Shown here: positions 21,061-34,700 of the stretch, in pieces
Layout of the letters: each line of letters starts with the position of its first letter
Numbering within the stretch: position 1 is the first letter of the stretch
Origin: Diphasiastrum complanatum
Taxonomy: Eukaryota > Streptophyta > Lycopodiopsida > Lycopodiales > Lycopodiaceae
NCBI GenBank assembly: GCA_029204225.1
Contig: CM055102.1
Span: 37,318,585-37,382,584, forward strand
Direction: 5' to 3'
Length of the DNA: 64,000 nucleotides
Program-made: the position numbers and the translations under genes
Notes under the pieces: generated by a model
What the model saw: only the letters and a program-made list of their open reading frames with translations
The model's database searches: none
What the model was told of the DNA's origin: nothing

Positions 21061-21655
21061 CCTCACCTCCAAGCCAAGGAACAAGAAGCATGAAAGTAGA
21101 GTGAACAAGAAGCATGAAAGTAGAGTGAGAGCCTGGCAATGAATCAAGAACCATGATGAGGAGTAGGGCAAGTTTGGATCTCTTATATAGAGCCAAGAGC
21201 ATCCTGGGCACATAGCCATGCATAGCCCTATGTTTCCTATACATAGATTCACCTAGAATAGAGTCATATGCATGGACCAACTATTCATAGAATTGCTATG
21301 AATAACTCTACACATGCATACATTGTCTCATACCTTGTCTAACTCCATTTAGTGTGTTCTGGGTCTCACAAGGATATTAGTTACTTTCGGGTCACGTCCA
21401 GTATGACGTGGCATAACTAACAGCTTGTTTCACTGGAGTACCGTGTATCCAAGACTAGGGGTATACTACTGTATCCTATATACTGGTCATGGACATAACA
21501 ACTACATACTCAAACTGCCATACTTTTTTGCAAAAAATGATGCATGATGCCTTAGTATGTGCTGCAATATCAAAGATTTATGCATTGGTTAGAAAAATAT
21601 CCATTGGTTAGAATCTATCAAGAAGTTATACTAAAATTATAAAATTGTAAGACAC
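21061..21655. other. gene-free stretch with a short tandem duplication
   Basis: No coding sequence is recognised. At about 21079-21127 a 23-24-bp unit beginning ACAAGAAGCATGAAAGTAG occurs twice in tandem. The rest could be LTR or leader DNA of the preceding fragment, but I see no defined ends. Confidence 0.5.
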
Positions 21656-21659
21656 TGGT

Positions 21660-22801
21660 TCAAATGTATCTTACCATGTAGTGGGTGATGTGATCTGAGC
21701 CCCAAGCCACCCGAACTGCATCTACAAACTCTATTGTTGTTTTATCCAATAGGAGTGCATCTGCATATGAAATTGTGTCTTTTCTAAGCACTTCAACCAT
21801 ATTATCGAGCTTTTTCCAAACTTCAACCTTCTTTGCCCTTGTTGTTCCTTTATCTTCAAAGTCTTGTGTTGCAGAAATAACATCTTTCCAAATCGAGTAT
21901 TGCATCTTAGACAACTCTTTAGAATGATAAAAATCGACAAGCTTTGGCTCCTCCTATGCTAGGTTTACTGGGTACGTTTCTTGTTTTTCCCAAAAGCTTT
22001 TCATCTTTTTGTATTTTAACATGTCCTTAATGAAGGCCCGCTTCGACAACACTTCCTCTAATCGAGCGATTGCTTGTTTTGATGCTGACTCTGGCTTACT
22101 ATTCCATGCAAACAAAATATGAAGGTATATTTATTTCTCTATGATCCTCACCTCTCCATGAAGTGTGCAAATATGCTGGTTTCCAGTTGGGATCTTCAAT
22201 TTCTCTTAAAACTCTTGTGCTCCTTGAAATGTCATTTGATGATTTCATACAATATAGACATGGATGTTTCGAATTTGCTCCATGAGATACATTGAACATA
22301 CATTTCAATGACTTCAAGTCTCCAGCTAAATGCCATTCTGCAAAAAATTCACTTCTTTCAGGAACATTAAGTACTTTGCCATTCATATGATCCTTTATGA
22401 TATCTGGATAACTTGTTCTTCTAAAAATAAAGGAAAGAACATCGCGATCCTCCTTGATAACCATTCCAACATATGGAATCACAAGTTTTTATATATTCAA
22501 AACAATTACCAAAAGAAATTGCATATGAATAACAGCCATTTTTCACTTGAAAACATGCTAGCCACCATATGTTGTTTTCTGATTGCACACTAAAGTTCAG
22601 ATCCCTTGAGTTTGCAACACCATAAGTCGTCAATCTTTTACAATAACCCAGTAAACCGTTTTCTCCGTCACACAAAAACTTTATTAATTGTGTGATGGAT
22701 TGGAATTGTGGAGCTTGCATCGAGTTCGGATCCAATGGATACAAACTTCTATCAATCCACAAATCGTAGTTCTTTCTTTGGTTGATTCTGTGAGCGATCA
22801 T
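21660..22801 (-). pseudogene. decayed unclassified protein, probably from a mobile element
   Basis: Three adjacent minus-strand frames read as one protein interrupted by frameshifts and one TAG. The first (22801-22421) has SITQLIKFLCDGENGLLGYC. The second (22482-22099) has AEWHLAGDLKSLKCMFNVS followed by a CLYC pair. The third runs on from about 22105 (AWNSKPESASKQAIARLEE) through WKKLDNMVEVLRKDTISYA to WGSDHITHYM near 21680. I do not recognise the family. The Cys pair and the surrounding retroelement debris suggest a transposon protein, but I saw no catalytic triad or terminal repeats. It may equally be a captured host gene. Confidence 0.5.
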
Positions 22802-22829
22802 ATCAAGTAGAGAAAGTGTCGATTATTTC

Positions 22830-23195
22830 ACTACTCCTCTTTTAGCTATCGGAGCATTCTCGGTAGGGAGAACAATGTGTAGATGAAACTGAGACATCTC
22901 TGCAAACATCAACTGACAGACCAAAAAGAAAATAGACACTCTTCTTCATCCATGGCGTACCTGAGATTCTATGTTTATTCTCTCGCTAGTTAAAATGAGG
23001 GACACAATCTCATTTTCAATTTTGAAAAAGTTAGTTAATGAGCATCATAGGTTCTTGAAGTTGCAGTTGCATGTGTCATAATCGTGTCATGTTAACTACA
23101 CATTACTAGTAAGGTTAAGCTAAACTAGACCTGAAAGTCCGTCGGATTTCCAAAATTCGGCGTCTTTTTTTGTCCTACGTGGCATTTCTTAGACG
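22830..23195. other. gene-free stretch
   Basis: AT-rich DNA with no motif, repeat or ORF that I can support. Confidence 0.5.
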
Positions 23196-23199
23196 GCCC

Positions 23200-23530
23200 T
23201 TTTGATGTTTGTAACTCCTCTAATGCATCCAATAGCCTTCTTGTCCTTAGAAAGCTCCCCCAACCTCCATGTATTGTTCTTCATAAGAGCTTGATACTCA
23301 AGATCCATTGCATGGATCCACTCCTCCTTTTGTATTGCCTCATCTACACATGTAGGTTCATCAAAAGAAGTTACAAAAGCACAGTTTGTACCTCCAACAA
23401 CTTGCTTACCTTTTCATCATATGTAAGTCTTGAAGGTGTTTTCCTTTGCCTTGATGTCCTCCTTGACTTTTGACTTGATGAGTAATTGAATCATCCTCAA
23501 AGGACACTCATCTCCATGAAATAGCTTTTG
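23200..23530 (-). pseudogene. copia integrase-RT linker fragment
   Basis: On the minus strand, SRLTYDEK, then a frameshift, then FVTSFDEPTCV, QKEEWIHAMD and KNNTWRL followed by KDKKAIGC, match the linker between integrase and RT of the intact copia at about 16080-16290. Both ends are abrupt, so this is a detached piece of a related element. Confidence 0.8.
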
Positions 23531-23968
23531 GCTTTATTGGATTTAAACTTTTTAGAAAAGTAACGCAAAATGCTATTAGTTTGTGGACTAAGCATGTTTG
23601 TATGCATGATTTTGTTGATAAGAAATGACTTGGTATTAACGATCTTGTGATCATGATGAGGCAAGGAGGCCTCAAATATTTTCCAAGAAGAAAAGGCTAC
23701 ATCAAAGAAGAGCGAGCCTCGGGATCAAGGATCTTCTTGAAGCATACAAATAATCATTGTGAATGATGCTAGGATGGTGTGAAGCTCTTCAAGGTACTTA
23801 GGAATGGATCTACATCAAGGAAGCTTTATCTTTATTATGGTGATCATTCATTAACATCATATTGCTTGGATGATCTTCTCACTAAATCATTGAAAGAGGA
23901 TCATTTATCAAACTAAGATCAAACTTGGAGATGTAAATAAATCTAGCAAACACTGATTTTTTTAAGAG

Positions 23969-24535
23969 TGTGACAAATGCAAATGTAATCACGTACAAAG
24001 GGTGATTTCACACATGTGGAGCATGTTTCCATGAGTGAAGTATAGGCCTAGCTAGTCTAGTACCTAGTCTTAAGAGTAGGAGAGGTCATTTCTTAAGTTT
24101 CATTAAGATAGAAATCTATCTCCTCAAATCTAAGTTTTCTAGAGAGGTACAACTTGATTGGACCACAATAGATTAATTTGGCCTTTGGAGTAGGTAAAGA
24201 CAACATGGCACCCTCACACATAAGAGAATAGCTCAAACCAATATGAGCCTCAAATCTATATGTAGATGCTCCTTTTGGAGCTCATTTAACACAGTGGAAA
24301 TTGGAGAGGTGAAGAATTTTGGAGGTTTCTCGTACAAGCTTGTGTAGATCTTCCATTTGCATGTATTTCTTTGTGTCCAATGCTTTGATTATCATTTGTA
24401 CTTTTTTCTTTTCTCTCTATCAATACAATAGCTTGTACTTCATGAGTGTGAAGCTATTTTGGTCATTTAACATTTGTTTTTTTATGGTTCTTGCTTGCTA
24501 ATCTACATAGTGTCAATAGCTTTTACATTGATGTG

Positions 24536-24540
<5 letters not shown>
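23969..24540 (+). repeat. LTR-like segment (copia type), 3' end uncertain
   Basis: It starts TGTGACAAATGC after a purine-rich AAGAG, like the other LTRs here (TGTGAGAAATTGG, TGTGAAAATTGTC). It carries a CACACATGTGG site and a TTGGACCACAATAG box reminiscent of the CCAAT units at 4.45 kb. The region 23535-23968 before it resembles the gene-poor 3' interior of the RT-less element. The right end is lost at the microsatellite. Confidence 0.5.

Positions 24541-24618
<78 letters not shown>
24538..24618 (+). repeat. compound microsatellite (TG)n(AG)n
   Basis: About 44 bp of TG repeats run directly into about 36 bp of AG repeats. The ORF across it on the minus strand is low-complexity and not a gene. 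Confidence 0.97.
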
Positions 24619-24620
<2 letters not shown>

Positions 24621-25700
24621 CCTCTCCTTTTCTCGCATATATGTTCACTTGTACCTCTATATGCAACTTGTAAATAATCATGTTAACGTTTTGCTTCATA
24701 TGTTTGAAGTGGATTAGATCATGGTCAAAGAGCTTCATTCCTCTCGAAATTCTGGTTTCAGCTTTGTGCTCGAGTTATTTTATGAAAACAGACTGTAAAT
24801 CCAAATTTAGAGTAGATTATCATTTGTGAAAGCAAACTGAGACACATTACACAATCTTGAACTTCATAAACTTTTCAAAAGTAGTTTACAGCTCATAAAA
24901 TGTCCACAAAAATTTTTGGACAACATATTATACCTCGTAAAAAAGACAAAATCTATGGGCCATAAAAATAGGATTGTAAAATGCCAAGACAATCATTTAC
25001 TCTTGGAAAAAATCCACCCAGTTCACGGGCCAGTCAATTATGGCTCAGCCTAATGGCCTCGCCATAATTTTATGGTTGTTTTACCAAATGCAACGGTCAT
25101 TAAAACAACCATTCCCCAATACATAAATAGCAAATAATTCATGTCCCTCTCTTTTTTTTGCATGCCATGTCCAATATCTCAACCTCCATATGATGCACCA
25201 ACATTATCTCCAACAACTATCATCAAATTAAGAATATCTAAATGCATTCACAAAATTATTTCATAGATAGTTGTTTTATTGTTGTCATGGTGACACTTTC
25301 AAATCAGAATAAGAAAAGAAAATGCTAACCAGTATGCCACTATTCCTAGACCATTCATGATATGGTTTTAAAAATTGCAAAACTGTATTGAAAACAAATA
25401 TGGTTTTAAAAATTGAGAAATCATATTTGACTTTATTACATTGTTTTTTGAAAAACTACAATGCATTCTCAAGTGACTCTCCAGTGGAAGCCATATAAGC
25501 CTTGGAGATAACACTTCTTAGTAGCATTTGAAGACCATAATAAGAGTGCAGCACATCCTTCATGAATGTGATATAGAAGCAATCCACCAGCAATGAGAGA
25601 AAATTAGAAAACCAACAGCTGCTCTCTCCACCACGACTTTGGAAAAAGAGAGCTCACTCAGCAAATCCCAGACAGACCTGTTTAAACCCGGCTGGCTGAG
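24619..25700. other. intergenic, 3' flank of the transporter gene
   Basis: Non-coding and AT-rich. A segment at 25021-25075 is clearly similar to 50861-50914, the interior of an inverted-repeat element. The transporter stop codon lies at 25701-25703, so its 3' UTR (minus strand) occupies the right part of this stretch. I see no polyadenylation signal I would trust. Confidence 0.55.
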
Positions 25701-28700
25701 CTATACAAGGCAGAGCATGCCAACCTCAATAAGGGAAGTGTGAGGAACACTCAAAACAGCGTGGGGACCTCTGGAGTTCCTCCTTAAAAAGTTGTAAACC
25801 ACGTTAATAATGAACTTTTTCAATACAGAAGAATTCCTCCTCGCCCTCACGTGTGAGTGACCCATGAGGTAAGCAACTCCAGCCTCCTGAGCCTGTAGAA
25901 GCTCTGCAAGTTCTTCCCTCACACTGGCGTCCAGTTTAGGGTTTTGCGGGAGGTCAAACTTTACCTTCTTTCTCAATTTAAGAGGAGACTCAATGTGTGA
26001 GGAAGAGCTACTCTTAGGAATGAACAATTGTCCGTCAGCTGCTAGAGGCAAAGCCTGAATGCCTGCTGAATTGGAATCCCCCACAACGATCATCTTTCCT
26101 TCTGGATCACTATCAACATCATGAGAAGCCACACCAGTACTTTCTGTCTGAATGAATTCCCCAATGTTGAGCATTATCCTTGTTTCAAAGTCATTGTCAT
26201 CCTTCGAATTATCCTTGTAGCCGAAACGTACGATACATCTGTACATCCTGTACTCTTTTGGGCCAACCCGGCCAACTAGGTAGCGCTCATGCACAGGAAC
26301 ATGAGGAACTGGAACTGATTTCACGCATACAAGAACCACTATTTGATGAAATGCAGGAAGATTTGCGACAAAGTGAGAGAAAATAGCAGGCACTCCAGTC
26401 GCCAGGTCTGTATACATCAGCCCTATTCCAGGTACACGCACAATCTGAAGACTTGGGCCCAGACTTAGCAACCATTTCATAGACACCTTATTCTCCATGT
26501 TGAATTTGTATTTTGCTATCGTCCCATAGTGCCAGGAGTACATGATTGCCATGAAAGCCACAGATAGAGCCACAGGAACCCAACCACCTCGAGGGAACTT
26601 TGTGAGAGCTGCTGATAGGTAAAGTCCCTCAATGAATCCAAAGAAGACACAGAAACCTAGTGCCAAAACAATATTCCATTTCCACACAATATGCATGACT
26701 AATGTCATCAAGAATGTCGTCACAAACATGACAGAAAGTACAGCGATCCCTGCCACATAGACAGATGTGAATTACATGGTTCATTGATTCATCCTGATTG
26801 CTGCCAGTGATTCTCAAGTAAATAACTAGTAAACACACAAGAACTAAAATCTTCCTGATTATTAGAAGAGCTGCAGAAAGTTCACTGAACACTTCAGAAG
26901 AATCCTCACAAACCATAAGCGTTTCCAATTTGGACAGCATCTCCGAAGCCGATTGTAACAGCCAAGCAAAGAACTAGTAAAATCCAGTTGACTTCAGGAA
27001 TATAAATCTGTCCACTGACATTTTTTGAGGTGTGGATCACCTTCACTCTAGGAAAGCAACCCAGTGCAGAACACTGCTTGATTATTGAAAATGCTGCTGA
27101 GATTACTGCTTGGCTACTGACAATAGATGCAAGAGTAGCAATAACAAAAGTTGGCCAATATAAAGGTCCTGCAAAAAATGTCAACATTTTTGTGACAATT
27201 ATCTACTTTCCCATCTATTTTCTTCACTGAATCATATTTCATCAACAACATGATATCCTATGTAATTGATATACCACTGTGCAAACATGACATTGTTAAT
27301 GCTTACTTGGAAGAGACTTGTAAAAGCTACTACGAATGTCAGTATGGTTCTTTGTAAGGTACGCAGCCTGCCCCAAATAAGCAAGGAACAGGCTGGGATA
27401 TACAGCACAGGTGAATGCAAGCTGCATGAAGGGAAGCCTTTGTAAGTATAGGTCTCTAAGGATGCTAAAATTTGTCACATTTTGAAGTAGCAATTCAAGC
27501 TGAAGTTCAAATCAGTATCTAGCAAAAACTAAAACTTAATTACTTGCCTTAATGGATGGTTGTGAGAAATGTCCAAGATCTGCAAACATGGCTTCTGTTC
27601 CTGTTACATTTGGTTCTTAATGTCACAAAACAAGAGAAATAAAAACAAGAGTGTAGGGTAACATAACTTCCAGGGAGTCCCCAATAAGTGGAACATTGGT
27701 GAAAACCTCTTTTCTTATCCTTGACAGGAGTTTCGACTCCAATCAGCCACACCAAGAGACATACAGGAGAACACTACCATCAAAGGACATGTGAGAATAG
27801 TGCTTATAGACCTGTAATGCAGAGGAGAATACCACCCAGCGAAGCCCAACCTTCTCTCCCGGTTCTTTTCATGAAATTGTATATGTAAAAAGGTGATACA
27901 GCTCGAAAAACTCCAGGGTTCCAATGAAGGGTATTATATAAGCCAATCGAAGCAATGCAGAAGAGCCAAGAAAGCACTATGGGGGCAAACATAAACGCTA
28001 ATTTATGTGTGCCAAAATGTTGCAAAGCGAATATGCCAATCAATATTATGGCAATCAATAAATGGATCACACCTGCAGAGTCAACAAACAAATATAGGAA
28101 AAAGTCAAACTTCACATTCCTCTAATCCTCTTCATTTTTGTGGACTGCTAGTGAAACTTAGTAGAGCCTTGTAGGTCAGTGACAGCAACCATTCCATGAT
28201 ATAGCTCAAAACAATTAGGACAGTTTCCCTTTAACGATTTCTCATGCACTGACTGCCACTCAAGAAGTTTATGACAATATCAATGGTAGTTCAGCAAGTA
28301 ATGATCCTTCAAGCTTCTAAGTAGATATCATATGTGTGAAAAGAAATCCAATGTGACTCAACCGATAAAAAACCAAAGCTTGGAAGGCCCTACACAAAAG
28401 ACGCATATTATGCACAATAGCGCTTATGGGTATCATGTAGCCTAGCTTACAAAAACATTGCACAAGAGACATATTCAGCAAACGTTTTAGGCATTTGAAG
28501 AGATGTTAACCCAACTTAAGACTATCCTTTGTGCTAATATTTTGATTGTACTATGTGAGCTTTTTTTGAATGCAATCAGCTATTCTTTTGTCCCTCCGTC
28601 TTGTCTTTTGTTGTTCTGAACCATGTTTCACCTTGCAGTAAACTAAAATATGATATGACATGTTGTGAAATGTGAAAGCTCCTCTCATGTAGTTTATTCT

Positions 28701-31700
28701 ATTTGGATGAAATATCTCACATCATCATCGATGTCAACATCACACAAAAACGTTTCATCTCAAATGTGCAAATCAAGGATTATGGTTTACATCTTGTTAG
28801 ATTGTTTTACTGTAGATTAGTTGTTGTTTAATGACAGCTCCTACGGCCTCTAGCTGTCGCCCAATATCCTTTATCTTTTCAATGTGGTCGCGCATGGACT
28901 CTGCTTCCCCCATCTTGATCGTTGAAAGCTGTCTTTGCAACATCAAGATGCTAGAAAATCCTCTGGCCTGGAAACTCTTATGAAGTGTATCCCATACTCC
29001 TTTCGCGGTCTCTTGATCTCTCACCAGAGACACCGCAGAATCTCCAAGGCTCATGCTCAGCCCCCGAAACCACCCCCGACAGACCTCTGTCTTTGAGCAT
29101 GATCTTCATCTTCCAGCTCCAAGATCCATAGTTTTCTCCTTCCAAGCGGTCCATCATCTTATTTTCGATCGACATCTCTGCAGCCATCGCTCGAACATGT
29201 TCTGAATGCAAGAATCTTCTAGTCTCTATGATTGACTATTCACACGTACTCACTCGTGTCAAAAAAAGCTAACGTACTGAATGACCTCAGTTATTCTATG
29301 ATTGTGAATTATCTAGACGCATCCGCTTGCGTGATGTGGGCCCATAACCAATGAAAGGGCGAAAGCAGAGTTACGGATAATCAGCTTGACAAATGAATCT
29401 TTAGGTAAAGGTTTAGTAAACAAATCAGCCAAGCAACTTGATGATGGCACCTGTTGGAGCTTGATCTCTTTAGCTTGCACTTTTTCCCTCATGAAATGAT
29501 GAGCAATTTCGATGTGTTTGCTCCTTGCATGGAATGTAGGATTAGTCGCAAGTGATTGGGCTGATTGGTTGTCACAATAGATGATAGGGATCTCCTCCTC
29601 CATGACATGAAGCTCCACCAATAGCCTTTTGAGCCACAAGACCTCCTTGCATGTTGATGTCAAGGCCTTGTATTCGGATTCTGTGGAAGATAGGGAGATG
29701 GTATCTTGCTTTTTGGAAAGCCATGATACTACTCCATCACATAGAAAGGTGGCAAAGGCACTTGTTGATCTTCTATCCACTTTGTCACCTGCAAAATCCG
29801 AGTCACTATAGGCTCTTAAGCCAAGATTAGTTCCTCTATACAAAATACCAAAATTTTTAGTGGATGAAATGTATCTAAGAACTCTTTTGGCCATCTTCTA
29901 ATGTGAAACTAGAGGACTTTGCATGAATTGGCTTAACTTTCCAACACTATAACTAAGATCAGGTCTAGTTATAGTCAAATAAATCAAGGAGCCAATAAGC
30001 CTTCTATATAATGTGATGTCCTCAAAGGATGCTTCATCACAACCAATAGATGCTTTTACATGTTGCTCCATTGGTGTCTCAATGTCTTTACAATTCTTCA
30101 TTCCAAATCTATCTAGGATGGATGTAGCATATTTAGATTGACAAATGAAGCTAAAATCACATCCTCTAATAACCTCTATTCCAAGAATGAAGCTCAATAG
30201 GCCGAGATCTACCATCTTAAACTTTTATGCTAAAGCAATTTTTACATCTCTAATTCCATCTAGATCATTACCACTCAAGATAATGTCATCTACATACAAA
30301 ACAAGAATAATGATCATGCCATCATGAAAACTTATATACAATGATGGATCATAGGCACTCATTACAAAATTGATGGAAATGAGAAAAGAGTTTAGCCTAG
30401 AGTACCATGCTCCAGGTGCTTGCTTGAGCCCATAAAGGCTCTTCTTCAAAAAACACACCTTTCCTTCATGTTTTGCCTTGATGAAGCCCTCGGGTTGCCT
30501 CATGTAGATCTCTTCCTCCAAATAACCATTGAGGAATGCATTTGTAAAGTCAAGTTGGAATAGCTCCCAATTGAAGGTTGTAGCAAGACTAATGATCAAC
30601 CTGATAGTAACAAGCTCAGCCACAGGAGCAAAAGTCTCATCATAATCAATGCCTTTGGTTTGTAAAAAACCTTTGGCAACAAGCCTAGCTTTATGCTTGC
30701 TTATTGATCCATCTTTATTATACTTCAATCTAAACACCCACTTGCAATCAAGAGGTTTCTTCCCTTGAGGAAGATCCACAAGATCCCAAGTATGATTCTC
30801 AATAAGAGCATCATACTCTACTTGCATAGCATCCATCCAACTTTTAGACTTACAAGCATCTTCATAGCATGTTGGCTCATCTAACATTGAAGTAAGAAAA
30901 GTGTGAGATGTGAAAGATGATGAGCCTTATGCCATTAGAACTACAAAAGTCAATCAACTTATTGGAGATATATTCACCTCCATTATCACTCCTTAACACC
31001 TTAATCTTGGTACTTTGATTTTCTACCAAAGTCTTGAACTTTACAAAAGAATCAAATACCATTGATTTGCTAGACAAGAGGTACATCCAACAAAATCTAG
31101 AATAGTCATCAATGAAGATTACATAGTACTTGGCACCACCATTAGACTCATGTGAAAAACTATGAACATCCGAATGGATGAGTTCAAGAGGAGAGTTTGA
31201 TCTTGATGTAGATCTTGAGAAGGGTAGTTTGTGAGCCTTTGAGAGACTGCATGCTTCACATCTCTTCCCACACTTTGACAAATTCTTGGGGAGGATTCCA
31301 TGGCTTTGTAGTTGGGGTGGCCCAACCTTTTGTGCCACAGTTCCACCTTTGATAGCTCCACCTTTGCCAAGTTAACACTCTCCACTGCAATATTAGCATC
31401 AAGCTTAAACAATCTACCTTGCTTAAAGCCTTTGGCTATACATTCATCATTTCTAAGGATGGAACAAACTCCATGCTTAAATTGTACATCTAGGCCATTA
31501 TCCATTAACTGGCCAACACTAAGCAAATTCTTGGTTAACTTGGGAACATAAAGAACATTATCAAGATTCATCCTTTTGGATGATCCCACATACAAGGGAA
31601 TTGTTCCTATTCCACTTATCTTACATTCTTGACTACTTGCAGTATAGATTGATCTATGTAAGTCATTGTAAGAAAGTAAGGTGGAGAATATGTCCTTTTG

Positions 31701-34700
31701 ATATGTCATATGGGAACTTGCCCCACTATCAATCCACCAAGAATCATTGGTGTTGCTCTTGGATGATGGTGGTTTGTTGGAAACCATCAAGGATGACTTT
31801 TCATCATCCTCCTCCTCCCGATGTGCAATGTTGCTTTGTTTGCTCTCTTGTGCCTTCTTCTTCTTGAGACATTCTGATGCAAAATGTCATTTCTTTCCAG
31901 AAAAAACATTTGTACTTGGACTTGTCTTTGATCTTGCCCTTTGAGCTTGAAGCCTCATCCTCCTCCTTGGTCTCCTTGAAGTGCTTCTTCTTGCCATTGG
32001 TCTTCTTCTTGCTTTTGAATGAGAAATTAGCTTTCTCATCACCATCCTGCAGAGAAATAGCATTCATTCTTGCATTGGTATGCAACATCCTACACTCTTC
32101 AACTACTAATACATTGTGTAGCTTTTCTATAGTAGGCAAAGTGTCTTGGATTGCAAAGCTTTGGACCAAATTTGTAAAGCCACTCCCTAGACCATTGAGG
32201 ACAATCTGAACAAGCTCACTATCTTGAATCTTCTCTCCAATGGAAGATAACTCCCTATTGAGAGACTTGATTCTAAGCACATAATCTTGTGCACTCTCAT
32301 CACTCCTCTTCATGCTTTGTAGAATTTAATTCCTAAGCATGAGAACCCTCGAAGTGTTACTAGACTCATAGATAGATTTTAAAGATTCCCAAGTTTCTTT
32401 AGCACTCTTACATGATGATACTTCCCTTAAAAGATCATTGCTTACATTCATCTTAATACAGTGAAGTGCAAGCCTAGACCTCTTCTTGTATCTCACTAAT
32501 TCATGTGCACCTAGAGGTTCATCTTCATCATCTATTAGAAACTCATAAAGATCTTGGAGCACCATTAGTAACTCCATCCTCACTTTCCAATTAGCATAAT
32601 TGGTAGAATTTAACCTCTCACTAGTTTCTAGAAGGTAGGCTCCCACTGATCCCATCTTACTAGCAAGATTCTACACACAAGATATAGATTTGTTTGGACC
32701 TGAAACTCACAAAGGTTTCTAACTTGCAGTGTTTCACTCAAATGTTGACTTCTAATCCAACAGATGGATTTGTAATCACAGTTCTATCACTCCCTCACAA
32801 GCTGGAATGAAGATAAGATGAGATGAAAACTACACTCAAGCAAATTTTGCCAATCTTGGCTATTCTTGGACAAAAAACTGACTCTCTCTCTCTCTCATTC
32901 ACTTTGATGTACTTTCAAGACCTGGTTTCCACTTTAAGAAGGTCTGAAATCAGCCTAGATTAATTAGTTTTCATAAAACAAATTCAAAACTAATCAATGG
33001 CAAGTGATCTTGGTAGCTTATCTTAGGATTTGCACCAAAAATTACATCAAACTAACACCAGATGAATTTTCTATGATCCAATGAATATGGGTTATGAAAT
33101 GCTGGTTCAGAGATGCCCACACGTGTGAACAGTACGGATTTTGATCCTGAAAAAGTTTGGGATCAAATTCCCTCACCAAAACCTGGATACCAGCTCGCCC
33201 TTCCAATACTAGCTTTTTGCACCAAAACTTGCTAAAACTGGATTAGATTCAGACACAGATCAATGGCCTTGTACTTGGCTCTGATACCATGTGAAAAATA
33301 CAGTACTAAGGACCATAAATGGATCTTTGAATGATCCACGAGGTGATTGTATGCTTGTTAAACAATCTATCAGAAACTAGTCATCAAAAAACAAGATCTA
33401 GTTTAGCAGCTTGATAGGAAACAAGTAGAGACAATCAAAGCATTGATCAAATAGTATAATCCAACTCCACACGTGTGGAAATAAGGCTGTAGTACGGCCT
33501 GTAGACAGTGTTTACAAAGTGCCAAAGCTGGGTTTCATTGGAAATCAAGAGTAATCACCATACAATGAGAAAAAACTCGAGTTTCTCCTTAAGGCTCCAA
33601 AAAGTTTTTTTCTTCTCACTATGGAGAATGGGAATACATAGTAAAACACACTTCCTTTGCAAAGTTAGGTGAAAATCCAGCATGTAATAAGGAAGTAGAC
33701 TCCACTTTCTTGCCCTAATGTGAAAACCCTAGCCTAGATCCAAGAGTCATGCTTGGTAGGTGCATGGTAGGTACAAATCTTATCATAAATCATGGTCTAG
33801 ATCCTACAAAGTAGGAATCACTACCAAATAGACACAACCACTCTTCTTGACTCGTGGTAACCTACTTTAGGTGTGTATGTACAAGTGGCACTTTGGCCAT
33901 TCAAGTAACCAACAAACAATATTGACAAAATATACAATATTCTACATGGCTAGATTTGCCAATGTAGGCAAATTTTCACAATTAACAGAAGCAGTGAAGG
34001 GAATATTACTTCACATTCTCCAAAAGTGGCTCAAACGTACGTATTGCTAAAAAAAGAACTGGCACTATGAAAGCTAAAGTTCATATATAAATGCAGTAAA
34101 TGGATAGTGAACGAACAAAAGGTGCTAATGATCAGAATAAAGGAATCACACATTACAACCATTATTTACACCCCAGGTGAAGGCACCTGCACCACTTACT
34201 TGAATGAAAACCTTTGATTGCAACTTGAATGCCTGATACAGCTGAAGTAACTGCAAAATACACAAGATAACATCAAGTAGATTAGTGCATCTTCAAATTA
34301 ACAAAACCATTAGGGATCATGATAGGTCTCTTCAATGTTGAGAATTAGTTCTTCGAGCTTACTAAATCAAATGAGATATCCAAATTACAATATAAAATAA
34401 GAAGGTCGTCTCTATGCAAGTGACAAGGAGAAGTACAACCTGAAATAGCTGGTGTGAGAATCCCATCACCAATGACCATACATGTGCCCAGTAGAACAAT
34501 TACAAGCAGCGCACTCTTTAATCGATTATGCTTCCCAAGGAACTGTTTTAGAAAATTATCCTTCCTGGATTCAGAAAGCTTCAACCCATAATTTGAGAGC
34601 TCTTCATCCACTTCTTGCTGATTTGGGAGCAGGCTAAGATGTGCATGCCTACACAATAGTGAATATAATGCAAATGGGCCTCCTGAATAGCTTCATACAA

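Larger units (their letters stand above)
29313..33980 (-). mobile_element. Ty1/copia element in transporter intron 4, 3' LTR missing
   Basis: On the minus strand it has a 5' LTR (33980-33290), a tRNA-iMet primer-binding site (33289-33278), a leader, gag (32655-31804), protease, partial integrase, RT and RNase H, ending near 29330. No 3' LTR copy is visible left of RNase H, so the end is truncated and no target duplication can be checked. It lies in the same orientation as the host gene, so its LTR polyadenylation signal could in principle affect host transcripts. Confidence 0.9.

Noticed and set aside
24523-24738. His-Thr and Ser-Leu repeat ORF
   Set aside because: Translation of the (TG)n(AG)n microsatellite.
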